Positions 1-8,775 of a stretch of DNA of 45,319 bases are shown in pieces. The notes under the pieces were generated by a model. The model saw nothing but the letters and a program-made list of their open reading frames with translations. It searched no databases and was not told the origin of the DNA. Location: positions 1-45,319 of the forward strand of contig JAIXSK010000005.1 of assembly GCA_027484725.1 (NCBI GenBank). Reading direction: 5' to 3'. Position 1 is the stretch's first letter. Every line of letters starts with the position of its first letter. Source of the DNA: Flavobacterium sp. Its GTDB lineage: Bacteria > Bacteroidota > Bacteroidia > Flavobacteriales > Flavobacteriaceae. The position numbers and the translations under genes are program-made.

Positions 1-826
1 CATTGTTGATTGGTGTAGCACCCGTTGTCACGGTCATATTTACTTGTGCAATAGTTACCGGAGTACCATTTAAGGTATCAGGACCATTACCGTTGGTAGC
101 CAAAACGTTACCCGCATTCGGATTACCATTAACACCGTTTCCGCCAGAAATCGTGTCATTAACCGCATCGATTACCGGAGCAGTTACATTGATAGTTACT
201 GTGGCAGAATCACAATTGGTCGGATTCAATTTTTCACAGATTTGGTATACAATAGTGTAGTTACCCGCTGGTGTTCCGGCAGGAATGATCACTTGACCAG
301 TAGTTGTATTGATAGACGGTACCGGACCACCATTGATAGCAGTGGCAGGAGTAGTGACCGTCATATTTACTTGTGCAATAGTTACCGGAGTACCATTTAA
401 GGTATCAGGACCATTACCGTTGGTGGCCAAAACATTACCCGCATTCGGATTACCATTAACACCGTTTCCGCCGAGAATAGTGTCATTAACCGCATCGATT
501 ACCGGATTTGGACAGGTAATAGTTACTACAGCTGTATCACAGTTACTAGCAGTTGTTTTTTCGCAAATTTTGTACGTAATGGTGTACGTTCCGGCAGAAG
601 TTCCGGCAGGAACCACAACATTTCCGGTTGCTAAATCAATATAAGGAACTTGTCCGCCATTGATGGCTGTGGCCGGAGTAACGATGCTCAAATTCACTTG
701 CGATAAGTTGGTTTGAACATTGTCAAGGGTATCAGCTCCACTACCATTGTTGTTGAAGATGTTGCCTACATTGTTGTTACCGATGGTTCCGTTGATAGAT
801 CCAAAAGCATCGTTTTTAGCATCGAT
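1..826 (-). repeat. 327-bp (109-codon) in-frame tandem repeats in the adhesin
   Basis: The same landmarks recur with an exact 327-bp period. TCATATT/TCAAATT starts at 34, 361 and 688, and the codon for Asp of IDAVND/IDAKND lies at about 167, 494 and 821. The first two units (leftmost) are nearly identical over about 140 bases (31-172 versus 358-499, only a handful of differences). The third, closest to the N-terminus, has diverged. The array continues past base 1, so copy number is unknown. Confidence 0.9.
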
Positions 827-2818
827 CAATTTACATTTAGTAACAATGAATGGGAAAGTACAGCCTGTCGTATTCGGCGGAACCGCATAATACGTAACCG
901 TTGAACCTGCCACTAAAGGAATCGGATTCACGTCAGAATACTGAATTGAATTGACGGTTACCGGAAACTCATTATAAAACAATGAACCCGGAGGGAAGTT
1001 AGGAGCTAACTGAGTTGTTCCAATAGTGCTTCCTGCTTGACAGAAACCAAAAGTTTGAACCACCGGTGTGTTGAGACAGTTGGCTGCAACGTAGTTGGCA
1101 CCGTCAATTTTAATGGCCAAGGTTTCTGGCAAAGGCTGACCGGTACAGTTACCGTTTTGCGTGTAGCCTTTAATGGCTCTTGCGCCACTAAACGAGATTC
1201 CGGTAGTTGCACCGGTTCCGTTGGTTGAACCATTAATATATATTGGGCTACCACAAGTTGGATTCAATAAAATAGAACAGTTGGTGGTAGCAGTTAATTT
1301 GAATCTTAATTTTCCTAGTAAAACACTAGGATTAGCTGGTAATGGCAAAGTTCCCATATCCCAAACAATAGAACCGGTTGCGCCCAAATTGGCATCAAAA
1401 TATACATTGTTTGGTGTTGGTAGTGGAGTAAACAATGCTGTTCCTACCGCGCTTCCTTGAACATAAGAAGCGTTGTACGGAATGGGCACCACTACTTTAA
1501 AGTTGTTAATGGCTTCTGTACCCAAGTTGCGCACATCTACATTGAATCCGATTTCTTGGTTCGGTAGAGTTACATAAGGTTCAGTAGTTACCGGAACGTT
1601 GTTGATGGTTGTGGCTGTGATGATACTTTCAGCTTCTGGCTTATAAGCATCGACCGCCATGGCAATGGCAAAAATCGCATAGGTGTCACCACCGGTTCCA
1701 TAGATAAAATTGGTAGATGTTTGATTATTTCCGATGACAGAATTTCCGTTATTAGGAACATTGAACATGCTGATATCAATACCTGTATTATTCAATAAAT
1801 TTGGATTTCTTGAATTTCCGCCTGTATTGATTGTACTGTTAAAGAAGTTTGTACCTGAATTGAGCGAGTGATTTAAGGTAGTATATGTATTAGAGTTTAG
1901 GTTTTGGATTTTGAGGTAATCCCCCGTCAAATCTACATCACCCTCACTAGCCATGATGCCCAACTTGACACCCACATTTCCGGTTTGAACGGTATTAAAG
2001 CCTGAAACCGGAAGATTATTTCCGTTGGTGTTTGAACTCAATACAAAAGCGTGTCCATCAAAAATGGTCACGTCACGGTATTTCATTTTAGAATTTTCAT
2101 AAACAACAATTAAGCCCCATCCTCCGGAATAACCGGTATTACCTCCGTTACCATCTCTGATGGCAATGTCAGCAGCTGTATAGGTACCCAAACCGTTTTG
2201 ACGCACATAATCAGTAACTTCAACATAAGCTGAATAAATAAAAGCATCTGTACTTAATGGATAATAGATGTTGGTTGATGCCGCAGTAAATTGCGTATAA
2301 GTACTTGAATTTGGTCCTTTGAAAGAGATTTGTCTTTTGTTAAAGGCTTTGGTATATGAAGTTCCAGATATAGTCTTGGTTACATTAAAGCTTTCCGGAC
2401 TGCTGGATGCATTATCAGAAGCTGCTTTACCGGTCCAATACAGACCCGCATAAATAATGTTTGAACAGCTTGGAGTTGCACCGTTTTCAGATGAAAAATT
2501 CAAATTAGCTGAAGATGAATTGAATGTTGGTTTTCCGTCAACTCCATTAGATGAGTTTCCATCAACATCCACGTAGACCATGGTCACATTGTTGTTGTTT
2601 CCGGTATCGCTGTAACTTTGACGCGTCAAGTTGGTATTACCAATCATGGTAAAGTCACCTTTTACGTTGTAAATTTTCTTGGTCGGAGTGTACTGAGAAG
2701 CTCTTTGTGCAAAGTCAACGCGAACTTGAGCTTTTACAGTCAATGCCAATGTGAGCATGAAAACAGTCAGTAGATAATGCTTGACACTAGTTTTTGGGGT
2801 AAAGTATATATTTCTCAT
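1..2818 (-). CDS. Large repeat-containing surface adhesin (5' part; runs off left edge)
   Basis: An uninterrupted minus-strand reading frame starts at ATG 2816-2818 and is still open at base 1, giving about 939 codons of an incomplete protein. It begins MRNIYFTPKTS, followed by a hydrophobic segment ending in VKAQ, a typical flavobacterial signal peptide. The N-terminal 400 residues or so are rich in Asn, Ser, Thr and Gly and include YAGLYWTGKAA and a DVTIFDGHAFV stretch, as seen in long gliding/adhesion-type secreted proteins. From about base 835 leftward it enters 109-residue tandem units with a DAVNDT motif. A T9SS sorting domain would be expected at the C-terminus, outside the window. The start lies 29 bp after the stop of the upstream small exported protein, so the two are probably cotranscribed. 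The adhesin role is inferred from architecture; I cannot name the family. Confidence 0.85.
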   Translation of the reverse strand, partial: MRNIYFTPKTSVKHYLLTVFMLTLALTVKAQVRVDFAQRASQYTPTKKIYNVKGDFTMIGNTNLTRQSYSDTGNNNNVTMVYVDVDGNSSNGVDGKPTFNSSSANLNFSSENGATPSCSNIIYAGLYWTGKAASDNASSSPESFNVTKTISGTSYTKAFNKRQISFKGPNSSTYTQFTAASTNIYYPLSTDAFIYSAYVEVTDYVRQNGLGTYTAADIAIRDGNGGNTGYSGGWGLIVVYENSKMKYRDVTIFDGHAFVLSSNTNGNNLPVSGFNTVQTGNVGVKLGIMASEGDVDLTGDYLKIQNLNSNTYTTLNHSLNSGTNFFNSTINTGGNSRNPNLLNNTGIDISMFNVPNNGNSVIGNNQTSTNFIYGTGGDTYAIFAIAMAVDAYKPEAESIITATTINNVPVTTEPYVTLPNQEIGFNVDVRNLGTEAINNFKVVVPIPYNASYVQGSAVGTALFTPLPTPNNVYFDANLGATGSIVWDMGTLPLPANPSVLLGKLRFKLTATTNCSILLNPTCGSPIYINGSTNGTGATTGISFSGARAIKGYTQNGNCTGQPLPETLAIKIDGANYVAANCLNTPVVQTFGFCQAGSTIGTTQLAPNFPPGSLFYNEFPVTVNSIQYSDVNPIPLVAGSTVTYYAVPPNTTGCTFPFIVTKCKLIDAKNDAFGSINGTIGNNNVGNIFNNNGSGADTLDNVQTNLSQVNLSIVTPATAINGGQVPYIDLATGNVVVPAGTSAGTYTITYKICEKTTASNCDTAVVTITCPNPVIDAVNDTILGGNGVNGNPNAGNVLATNGNGPDTLNGTPVTIAQVNMTVTTPATAINGGPVPSINTTTGQVIIPAGTPAGNYTIVYQICEKLNPTNCDSATVTINVTAPVIDAVNDTISGGNGVNGNPNAGNVLATNGNGPDTLNGTPVTIAQVNMTVTTGATPINN

Positions 2819-2847
2819 AAGATTACTTTTAAAGATCTGAGGCATCA

Positions 2848-3357
2848 TTAAGCTCCTTTTGAAATTTTATAGAAAATAACAAATCGGTTTTCTGAGTTTT
2901 GAATCAGATTGACCAAAGTGTTAGATGTAGTTTCAACTGTAGAGAGTAAATAAACGTATTTCAAGTTAGGGAAACTTGAAAGCAACGACAAATCAATCAT
3001 TCTCAAATCAGTAGAACGCTCTAGTTGAATTGTAACAATCTCAATTGATTCTTTTGAGGCTACCAAACTGCTCACATTGGCCAATGAGTTAACATCGGTG
3101 TATAAAGCAGTTGGTTCGTCGCCAAAAGTTTTCGCTTGACCAGAAGACAAGTAAACAGATGGCTGTACTTCATAGAGTAGGTTCTCAAGATGTTCCAAAC
3201 CTGAAGTCGTAGTTCTGGAAGTAGCATTATTATTTCTAAGCGAACTTAGATAAGCACTTACTTCCATGATTGGATTCGGATGGGCATCACGTGAAACCTG
3301 AGCCTTAGATGGTAAGCAAAAGCATACCAATACTAGTACAAGTAGTAGTCGTTTCAT
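2848..3357 (-). CDS. Small exported protein upstream of the adhesin
   Basis: This encodes 169 residues. I chose ATG 3355-3357 because it gives MKRLLLVLVLVCFCLPSKAQ, a clean signal peptide; an upstream ATG in the same frame would put a charged, non-signal extension in front. The mature part has no cysteines or membrane segments I can see. It contains a stretch (LRMIDLSLLSSFPNLKYVYL) that reads like a single leucine-rich or beta-strand element and ends NRFVIFYKISKGA. No family is recognised. It sits 29 bp upstream of the large adhesin on the same strand, so an accessory role in that protein's surface display is possible but only inferred from position. Confidence 0.75.
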   Translation of the reverse strand: MKRLLLVLVLVCFCLPSKAQVSRDAHPNPIMEVSAYLSSLRNNNATSRTTTSGLEHLENLLYEVQPSVYLSSGQAKTFGDEPTALYTDVNSLANVSSLVASKESIEIVTIQLERSTDLRMIDLSLLSSFPNLKYVYLLSTVETTSNTLVNLIQNSENRFVIFYKISKGA

Positions 3358-3983
3358 TATGATTTGAGGTTTAAACAGAGACAACAGAACGTTGCTCTTA
3401 AGATTAATTAAAATTGTTGGGACAGTAGTTTCCATCACATTAAAAGATTAAAACGTTAATTTCAATAGTTTCTAGACTATATTTTTAGCAGATTGGGGCC
3501 TTCGAAAAATATTCTGGGGCTAATTTACTTACATAAATATTTCTCCCGTTCTTTTCTCCACAAAAAGCCTGAAAACTCGATAAACGCACAATTTTTAATA
3601 AAAACAACTCCAATTTTTAACATAATTATAGTTTCTTTTGACACTGAACCTAAACTTTTTATCTGCATTTATGCACGCTTTTTTATAGCTAAAATGCTTC
3701 GATGTTATATTAATAATGTGTTTAACAATCCAAAACTAGTTTTTCTATTTCATTTGACCAAAAAAAATATCGATAAAATGCAAAAAACATCGATTAAAAG
3801 CAATTTTCAATATTTTAAGACAGATATATCTTATAAATTAGATTCGTTTTAGCTTGATTCTCTTTGATTGAGATTGCATTCAATAAATACAAAATTCTTG
3901 CTCAAACTTCTGTTTAAAACTATTCAGAAGTATCTAACTGATTATTTTATTATATGAGTAACTTGTAACCGATTTGATTTTAT
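3358..3983. other. AT-rich divergent intergenic region (626 bp)
   Basis: The spacer lies between the minus-strand adhesin operon and the plus-strand polyphosphate cluster. It is strongly AT-rich. A 119-codon plus-strand frame exists at 3493-3852, but its composition (Phe, Ile, Lys, Asn) is what AT-rich noncoding DNA gives, and it has no recognisable motif. It holds one good minus-strand promoter (3731-3761), implying a leader of about 370 nt for the adhesin operon. Confidence 0.6.
3731..3761 (-). promoter_or_regulatory. Bacteroidota-type promoter for the adhesin operon
   Basis: On the minus strand, TTG (3761-3759) is followed after 20 nt by TAGTTTTG (3738-3731). This fits the TTG-N17-23-TAnnTTTG consensus of the phylum. 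Transcription would start near 3725. Confidence 0.5.
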
Positions 3984-4463
3984 ATGAAAAGATTAATTGT
4001 TGTCAGGCATGCCAAGTCATCTTGGGGAGAACCGCTGCGAGATTTTGACAGAGTTTTAGAGCCGCGGGGTATTAAAGATGCCGAATTGGTGGCACAAGCT
4101 ACCAAAGAATTGATTCAACCTCAAGATCAGATAATTTCAAGTGCTGCGCAAAGAGCCAGTCATACAGCTCAGATTTTTGCCCGCATTTATGAAATAGATA
4201 CGATTGACTACAGGCAAGAGTTGTACACCTTTGATGCGGATGAGCTTGAACGTATTGTAAAAAAAATAAACAACCAACACAACCGTGTAATTCTTTTTGG
4301 TCACAATGAGGCCATTACGAATTTTGTTAATAAATTTGGCGACGTTTTTATTCCGAATGTTGCTACATCAGGCTTTACTATGCTTGAGTTCTCAACCGAC
4401 GATTGGCAACAAATCAGCCGCGGAAAAACCTTAAAAGTACTTGCTCCAAAAGACCTAAGATAA
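3984..4463 (+). CDS. sixA: SixA-type histidine phosphatase
   Basis: A 159-residue protein of the histidine phosphatase (phosphoglycerate-mutase-like) superfamily, in the compact SixA branch. The RHAK signature is at the very N-terminus (MKRLIVVRHAKSSWGE), with the catalytic, transiently phosphorylated His at residue 9. A second active-site His sits in LFGHNEAI at about residue 107. In enterobacteria SixA dephosphorylates phosphohistidine on signalling or phosphotransfer proteins; the substrate here is unknown. The stop is followed after one base by the ppk1 ATG, so the two are almost certainly cotranscribed. That suggests a phosphate-related job, though the exact target is inference. Confidence 0.88.
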   Translation: MKRLIVVRHAKSSWGEPLRDFDRVLEPRGIKDAELVAQATKELIQPQDQIISSAAQRASHTAQIFARIYEIDTIDYRQELYTFDADELERIVKKINNQHNRVILFGHNEAITNFVNKFGDVFIPNVATSGFTMLEFSTDDWQQISRGKTLKVLAPKDLR

Positions 4464-4464
4464 T

Positions 4465-6597
4465 ATGTCAGAAAATAGATATATAGACAGAGAAAAAAGC
4501 TGGCTAGCCTTTAATGCCCGTGTGTTACAAGAAGCCGGAGATGATGCAGTTCCACTTTTAGACAGACTCAGATTCTTGGGGATTTTCTCCAACAACCTAG
4601 ATGAATTTTTTAGAGTTCGCTTTGCGGCTATTCGTCGTTTGAGCCAAGCCGGAATATCTGGCGAAAAACTTTTAGGAGGCGTAGGTGCTCAAGAATTGTT
4701 GCATGAAATCACCCAAATTGTAATTCGGCAACAGTCAGAAAGTTTGCGTATTTTGAGTGTAATTGAAAAAAAACTCGAAGCCGAAAAGATTTACATGATC
4801 AACGAAAATGAACTGTTAGAACATCAAAAAACATTTGTCAAAGATTTCTTTATTCAACAGGTCAGTCCGGCTTTGGTGACCATTATCTTAAATGATTTGG
4901 CCGAGTTTCCGCTTTTAAAAGATACCTCAGGATATTTGGCCGTGAAGTTGGTCATGAACCAAAAAGCAGCCAAAAAATCTTTGATAGATTTGGTCAAACC
5001 CAAAAAAGAAATCACCTATGCCATTATTGAAATTCCCAAAACCATCAATCGTTTTGTAGTGCTGCCCTCGCATGATGACAAGCAATACATTATGTTTTTG
5101 GACGATGTGATTCGCTATAATTTGCACAGTATTTTTAGCATTTTTGACTATGAAAGCATTTCTGCGCACATGATCAAAATTACGCGTGATGCCGAGCTTG
5201 AAATTGACAGCGATTTGAGTAAGAGCATGATTGAAAAAATTGCCACCAGTGTTAAAGAACGCCGCATTGGCGAACCGGTTCGCTTTGTTTACGATCAGCA
5301 AATCGGCAAAGATACACTCAAGTTTTTCCTGCATAAAATGCACATCCACGAAACCGACAGTATTATACCCGGAGGTCGATACCACAACCGTCGCGATTAT
5401 ATGAGCTTCCCGAATTTGGGTCGATATGACTTGCTCTACAAAACCAATGAGCCACTACCAGTTACCGGCCTTACGCTTGAAGGCAGCATGCTCGAGAAAA
5501 TCAACAATAAAGATTATCTGATTCACGCGCCTTATCAATCATTTTCTTACTTGATTAAGTTCTTGCGCGAGGCCGCGTTAGACCCAAAAGTTACCACCAT
5601 CAAAATCACTTTATACCGTTTGGCCAAGAATTCGCAAATCATCAGTTCACTGATCAATGCAGCCAAAAATGGTAAAAAAGTGATTGTCCAAATTGAATTG
5701 CAAGCCCGATTTGATGAGGCCAGCAACATTTCTTATGCCGAGAAAATGCAAACCGAAGGCATTCACCTGATTTTTGGCATCAAAGGCCTCAAGGTACACA
5801 GTAAAATATGTGTCATTGAACGCATTGAAGCCGGAAAACTCAAACGTTATGGCTTTATTTCTACCGGAAATTTCAATGAATCAACTGCCAAAGTTTATAC
5901 TGATGTAACGCTGTTTACCAGTCATGATCAGATTCTCAAAGATGTCAACAAGGTTTTTGACTTCTTTGATGTAAACTTTAGAGTACACAGATACAAGCAT
6001 CTGATTGTATCACCGCATTATTCGCGTTCTCGGTTTATGAAACTCATTGACCGCGAAATTACCCATGCCAAATTAGGTTTTGAGGCTTCTATTAAACTCA
6101 AAATGAACAGCCTTTCTGATTTTGATATGATTGATAAGTTATACGATGCGAGTCGGGCTGGAGTCAAAATTCAACTGCAGGTGCGCGGTATTTGTTCTCT
6201 GATTCCGGGCGTTCCGGGCATGAGTGAAAACATCGAAGCTTTGAGCATCGTTGATAATTATTTAGAACATGCGCGCGTGTATATATTTGCCAATAAGGGC
6301 GAACCGGATGTGTATATTTCTTCGGCTGATTTTATGAAACGCAATCTGGACGGCAGGGTCGAAGTGACTTGTCCGATTTATGATCAAGACATCAAAAATG
6401 AACTCATTGAAGTTTTTAATATTGGTTGGAAAGGAAACGTAAAAGCCCGTTTTCATTCAGAATTACTTGACAATAAATATCGCCCGCGCGGACACAACAA
6501 AGTCTTTAGAGCGCAACTTGAAACCTATAATTTTTACAAAAACCGATACGAAAAAGCTTTAGAACAAGCTTCTGCTCAAATGCCCGAATCTAAATAA
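4465..6597 (+). CDS. ppk1: Polyphosphate kinase 1
   Basis: A full-length PPK1 of 710 residues, which reversibly transfers the ATP gamma-phosphate onto polyphosphate chains. The N-terminal domain opens RYIDREKSWLAFNARVL and has the SNNLDEFFRVR motif of the family. The first phospholipase-D-like half carries KGLKVHSKI with the autophosphorylated His at about residue 445, followed by STGNFNESTAKVYTD. The second half has DNYLEHARVYIF with the partner His at about 602, and SSADFMKRNLDGRVE. All catalytic elements are intact. It is second in a gapless cluster (1 bp after sixA, 3 bp before ppx), so synthesis and hydrolysis of polyphosphate are encoded together. Confidence 0.97.
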   Translation: MSENRYIDREKSWLAFNARVLQEAGDDAVPLLDRLRFLGIFSNNLDEFFRVRFAAIRRLSQAGISGEKLLGGVGAQELLHEITQIVIRQQSESLRILSVIEKKLEAEKIYMINENELLEHQKTFVKDFFIQQVSPALVTIILNDLAEFPLLKDTSGYLAVKLVMNQKAAKKSLIDLVKPKKEITYAIIEIPKTINRFVVLPSHDDKQYIMFLDDVIRYNLHSIFSIFDYESISAHMIKITRDAELEIDSDLSKSMIEKIATSVKERRIGEPVRFVYDQQIGKDTLKFFLHKMHIHETDSIIPGGRYHNRRDYMSFPNLGRYDLLYKTNEPLPVTGLTLEGSMLEKINNKDYLIHAPYQSFSYLIKFLREAALDPKVTTIKITLYRLAKNSQIISSLINAAKNGKKVIVQIELQARFDEASNISYAEKMQTEGIHLIFGIKGLKVHSKICVIERIEAGKLKRYGFISTGNFNESTAKVYTDVTLFTSHDQILKDVNKVFDFFDVNFRVHRYKHLIVSPHYSRSRFMKLIDREITHAKLGFEASIKLKMNSLSDFDMIDKLYDASRAGVKIQLQVRGICSLIPGVPGMSENIEALSIVDNYLEHARVYIFANKGEPDVYISSADFMKRNLDGRVEVTCPIYDQDIKNELIEVFNIGWKGNVKARFHSELLDNKYRPRGHNKVFRAQLETYNFYKNRYEKALEQASAQMPESK

Positions 6598-6600
6598 ACT

Positions 6601-7491
6601 ATGATTACCATTCGCAAATACGCCGCTATTGATATTGGTTCTAATGCCATGCGTTTACTAGTGGCCAATGTCATTGAAGAACCCGGCGTTCTTACCCATT
6701 TCAGCAAAAGTGCCTTGGTGCGTTTGCCTATTCGTTTGGGGCAAGATTCCTTTACTATCGGCCATATTTCACAAGAAAATATCGAGCGCATGATAGACGG
6801 TATGAAAGCCTTCAAATTGCTCATGAAAGTACATAAAATTGAAAAGTATGCTGCCTTGGCTACTTCAGCCATGCGCGAGGCTAACAATAGTGCCGAGGTA
6901 ATTCAAACCATCCAAGAGCAAGCAGGTATAGAAATTAAAATCATTGACGGAAAAACAGAAGCCGCAATTATTGCCTCGACCGATTTGAGCCATTTGGTAC
7001 AAACAGAGCAGACCTATTTGTTCGTAGATGTGGGCGGAGGAAGCACCGAGTTTTCATTGTTTGACAACGGAAAAATGGTTGCTTCAAAGTCTTTCAAAAT
7101 TGGTACCGTGCGTTTGCTCAATGAAATGGTTGACCCTAAAATATGGACAGAAATTGAGCAATGGATCAAAGAACAAACCCGCATTTATTCAGAGGTAATT
7201 CTGATTGGTTCAGGTGGCAACATCAACAAATTGTTCAAAATGTCCGGACGAAAAGTTGATAAGCCGCTTTCGTATTGGTATCTCAACAAGCGGTATCATT
7301 TCTTGAATTCGCTTACTTATGAGCAAAGAATTTCAGAACTTGACTTGAACATGGACCGCGCCGACGTCATTGTTTTGGCCACCGAGATTTATCTTAATGC
7401 CATGAAATGGAGCCGTGCCAAAAAGATATTTGTACCCAAAATTGGTTTGTCTGACGGCATCATCAAGGCAATGTACCACGGAAAAATATAG
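6601..7491 (+). CDS. ppx: Exopolyphosphatase / guanosine pentaphosphatase (Ppx/GppA family)
   Basis: A 296-residue member of the actin-like ATPase-fold Ppx/GppA family, which removes terminal phosphates from polyphosphate and/or converts pppGpp to ppGpp. The first phosphate loop is YAAIDIGSNAMRLL (residues 7-20) and the second is FVDVGGGSTEFSL (141-153). A conserved GSGGNINKL follows near 205. It is about 300 residues, the short form without the C-terminal HD-like domain of enterobacterial Ppx. It directly follows ppk1 (3 bp) and is followed by a channel gene after one base. Polyphosphate versus pppGpp preference cannot be read from sequence. Confidence 0.93.
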   Translation: MITIRKYAAIDIGSNAMRLLVANVIEEPGVLTHFSKSALVRLPIRLGQDSFTIGHISQENIERMIDGMKAFKLLMKVHKIEKYAALATSAMREANNSAEVIQTIQEQAGIEIKIIDGKTEAAIIASTDLSHLVQTEQTYLFVDVGGGSTEFSLFDNGKMVASKSFKIGTVRLLNEMVDPKIWTEIEQWIKEQTRIYSEVILIGSGGNINKLFKMSGRKVDKPLSYWYLNKRYHFLNSLTYEQRISELDLNMDRADVIVLATEIYLNAMKWSRAKKIFVPKIGLSDGIIKAMYHGKI

Positions 7492-7492
7492 T

Positions 7493-8083
7493 ATGAACAA
7501 AAACCGACTCGAAGCTTTTAGCGATGGAGTATTGGCCATCATCTTGACCATTATGGTACTTGAAATCAAAGTGCCGCATGGCAATACTTGGGCTGATTTG
7601 TTGGCGTTGATTCCGGTATTTTTAAGTTATGTACTCAGCTTTATTTACATTGGTATTTATTGGAACAACCACCACCACATGTTGCACAGCATGACGCATG
7701 TAAACGGCAAAATCTTGTGGGCCAACCTGCATTTATTGTTTTGGTTGTCACTGGTTCCGTTTGCTACCGGCTGGATTGGTGAGCATCATTTTGCGCAGCT
7801 GCCCATGGCCTTATACGGTTTTTTCTTGCTCATGGCCGGAACTGCATATTACATACTGCAAAGCCTCATCATCAAAAGTCAAGGTCCGAATTCTATTCTG
7901 AAAAAGGCCATCGGCAAAGACTACAAAGGAATGGCTTCGCCCATACTATATATAATAGGTATTACTGTATCATTTTACAGCGTATGGATGGCCGGTGCCG
8001 TGTATGCTTTTGTGGCGCTCATGTGGCTCGTGCCCGACAAACGCATAGAGCGCATGTTGGAACACAGCGAGGCAAAACATTAA
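7493..8083 (+). CDS. TMEM175-family (DUF1211) membrane protein, putative K+ channel
   Basis: A 196-residue integral membrane protein. I chose ATG 7493, one base after the ppx stop, because it places the family signature at once: NRLEAFSDGVLAIILTIMV (residues 4-22), the RxxxFSDxxxAI motif lining the selectivity filter in TMEM175 channels. Several further hydrophobic segments follow (LIPVFLSYVLSFIYIGIYW, a His-rich NNHHHM turn, ILWANLHLLFWLSLVPFATGW, and two more). Bacterial TMEM175 proteins form potassium channels. Placement at the end of the polyphosphate cluster may link K+ flux to polyphosphate charge balance, which is inference. The stop overlaps the convergent dnaX stop by 4 bp. Confidence 0.85.
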   Translation: MNKNRLEAFSDGVLAIILTIMVLEIKVPHGNTWADLLALIPVFLSYVLSFIYIGIYWNNHHHMLHSMTHVNGKILWANLHLLFWLSLVPFATGWIGEHHFAQLPMALYGFFLLMAGTAYYILQSLIIKSQGPNSILKKAIGKDYKGMASPILYIIGITVSFYSVWMAGAVYAFVALMWLVPDKRIERMLEHSEAKH

Positions 8084-8775
8084 AAATCCAAATCAAAAGT
8101 CCGGCGCAGCAATTCTAAATTCGGATTGATTTCATTTAGACGATTGTATTTGTCTTGCGGTGTAAAGGCAAATTTGTTTTCAATGGCTTCATTCACGATG
8201 ACTTCTATGGTAATATCGTGGTTGTGTAAATGACCTCTGAGGTAACCCAACAAACCATTCTTCTCAGATTCAAAATCAATCTTAGAACCTTCATTGGGCA
8301 ATTCAATGCTGATGTGGGCGCCGTTTAAAACCGGATCATTCATGGTCAGTAATGACTCCATAATCTTGTAGCCTTTCTCACCGAGTTTCTGGGCATATTT
8401 GGTCCAATACAAACGCATATCGGTTTCGGTGAACGGTTCGGTGGGCAGTTGTGCGGCTTCTTTTACAACGGTCTGGCTGTTTTGTTGCATCTCGCGTTTG
8501 GCTTTGATGCTCGCCAAAGATAAAGCCGAAACTTTGGGCGAATTGTTTTGTTCAGTAGTGGTGGCAGTATTTACTGCCTTTGGATCAGGGGCAGCAACAA
8601 CGGGTATTTCAGCTGTGGTATTTTGAAGTTCAGAGTTTGCTGGAGCAGTCTCAAGAGCAGGCTGCGTCTTTGCGGGTTCAATAACCGGTGGTGTTTGTAC
8701 AATTTCAGGAGCTTCTACTGACAATTCCAGCACTCGGCCGTAGAAGTATTTGGAAGGAATTATAAATCCGTCAAC
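8080..8775 (-). CDS. dnaX: DnaX tau-specific C-terminal part, in the -1 frame
   Basis: This frame has no credible start of its own. It is entered from the upstream dnaX frame by a -1 shift at the A10 run and reads VDGFIIPSKYFYGRVLELSVE, then a Pro/Ala/Thr-rich linker of about 100 residues. A folded C-terminal domain follows (FTETDMRLYWTKYAQKLGEKG ... ELLRRTFDLDF), which I recognise as the usual C-terminus of flavobacterial DnaX. The joined product would be about 588 residues, normal for full-length tau in this group. In other bacteria this region contacts DnaB helicase and the polymerase alpha subunit. It could be a natural frameshift/slippage product or the result of a one-base homopolymer error in the assembly; the intact tail in both cases argues against a decaying gene. 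Confidence 0.8.
   Translation of the reverse strand, partial: VDGFIIPSKYFYGRVLELSVEAPEIVQTPPVIEPAKTQPALETAPANSELQNTTAEIPVVAAPDPKAVNTATTTEQNNSPKVSALSLASIKAKREMQQNSQTVVKEAAQLPTEPFTETDMRLYWTKYAQKLGEKGYKIMESLLTMNDPVLNGAHISIELPNEGSKIDFESEKNGLLGYLRGHLHNHDITIEVIVNEAIENKFAFTPQDKYNRLNEINPNLELLRRTFDLDF
8712..8746 (-). other. Inverted repeat downstream of the dnaX slippery run
   Basis: CTTCTAC and GTAGAAG arms (8712-8718 and 8740-8746) can form a 7-bp stem with a 21-nt loop in dnaX mRNA. It begins 28 nt after the slippery site, farther than the spacing of classical frameshift-stimulating hairpins, so any role is doubtful. Confidence 0.3.

Noticed and set aside
3493..3852. 119-codon plus-strand ORF in the adhesin/sixA spacer
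   Set aside because: Phe/Ile/Lys/Asn-rich translation typical of AT-rich noncoding DNA, no motif, and it lies opposite the probable long leader of the adhesin operon.
8080..8733. DnaX tail as an independent gene starting at 8733
   Set aside because: The first codons of that frame (FIIPSKYFYGRVLELS) are continuous with the dnaX coding frame after a -1 shift, and the C-terminus is the usual DnaX end.
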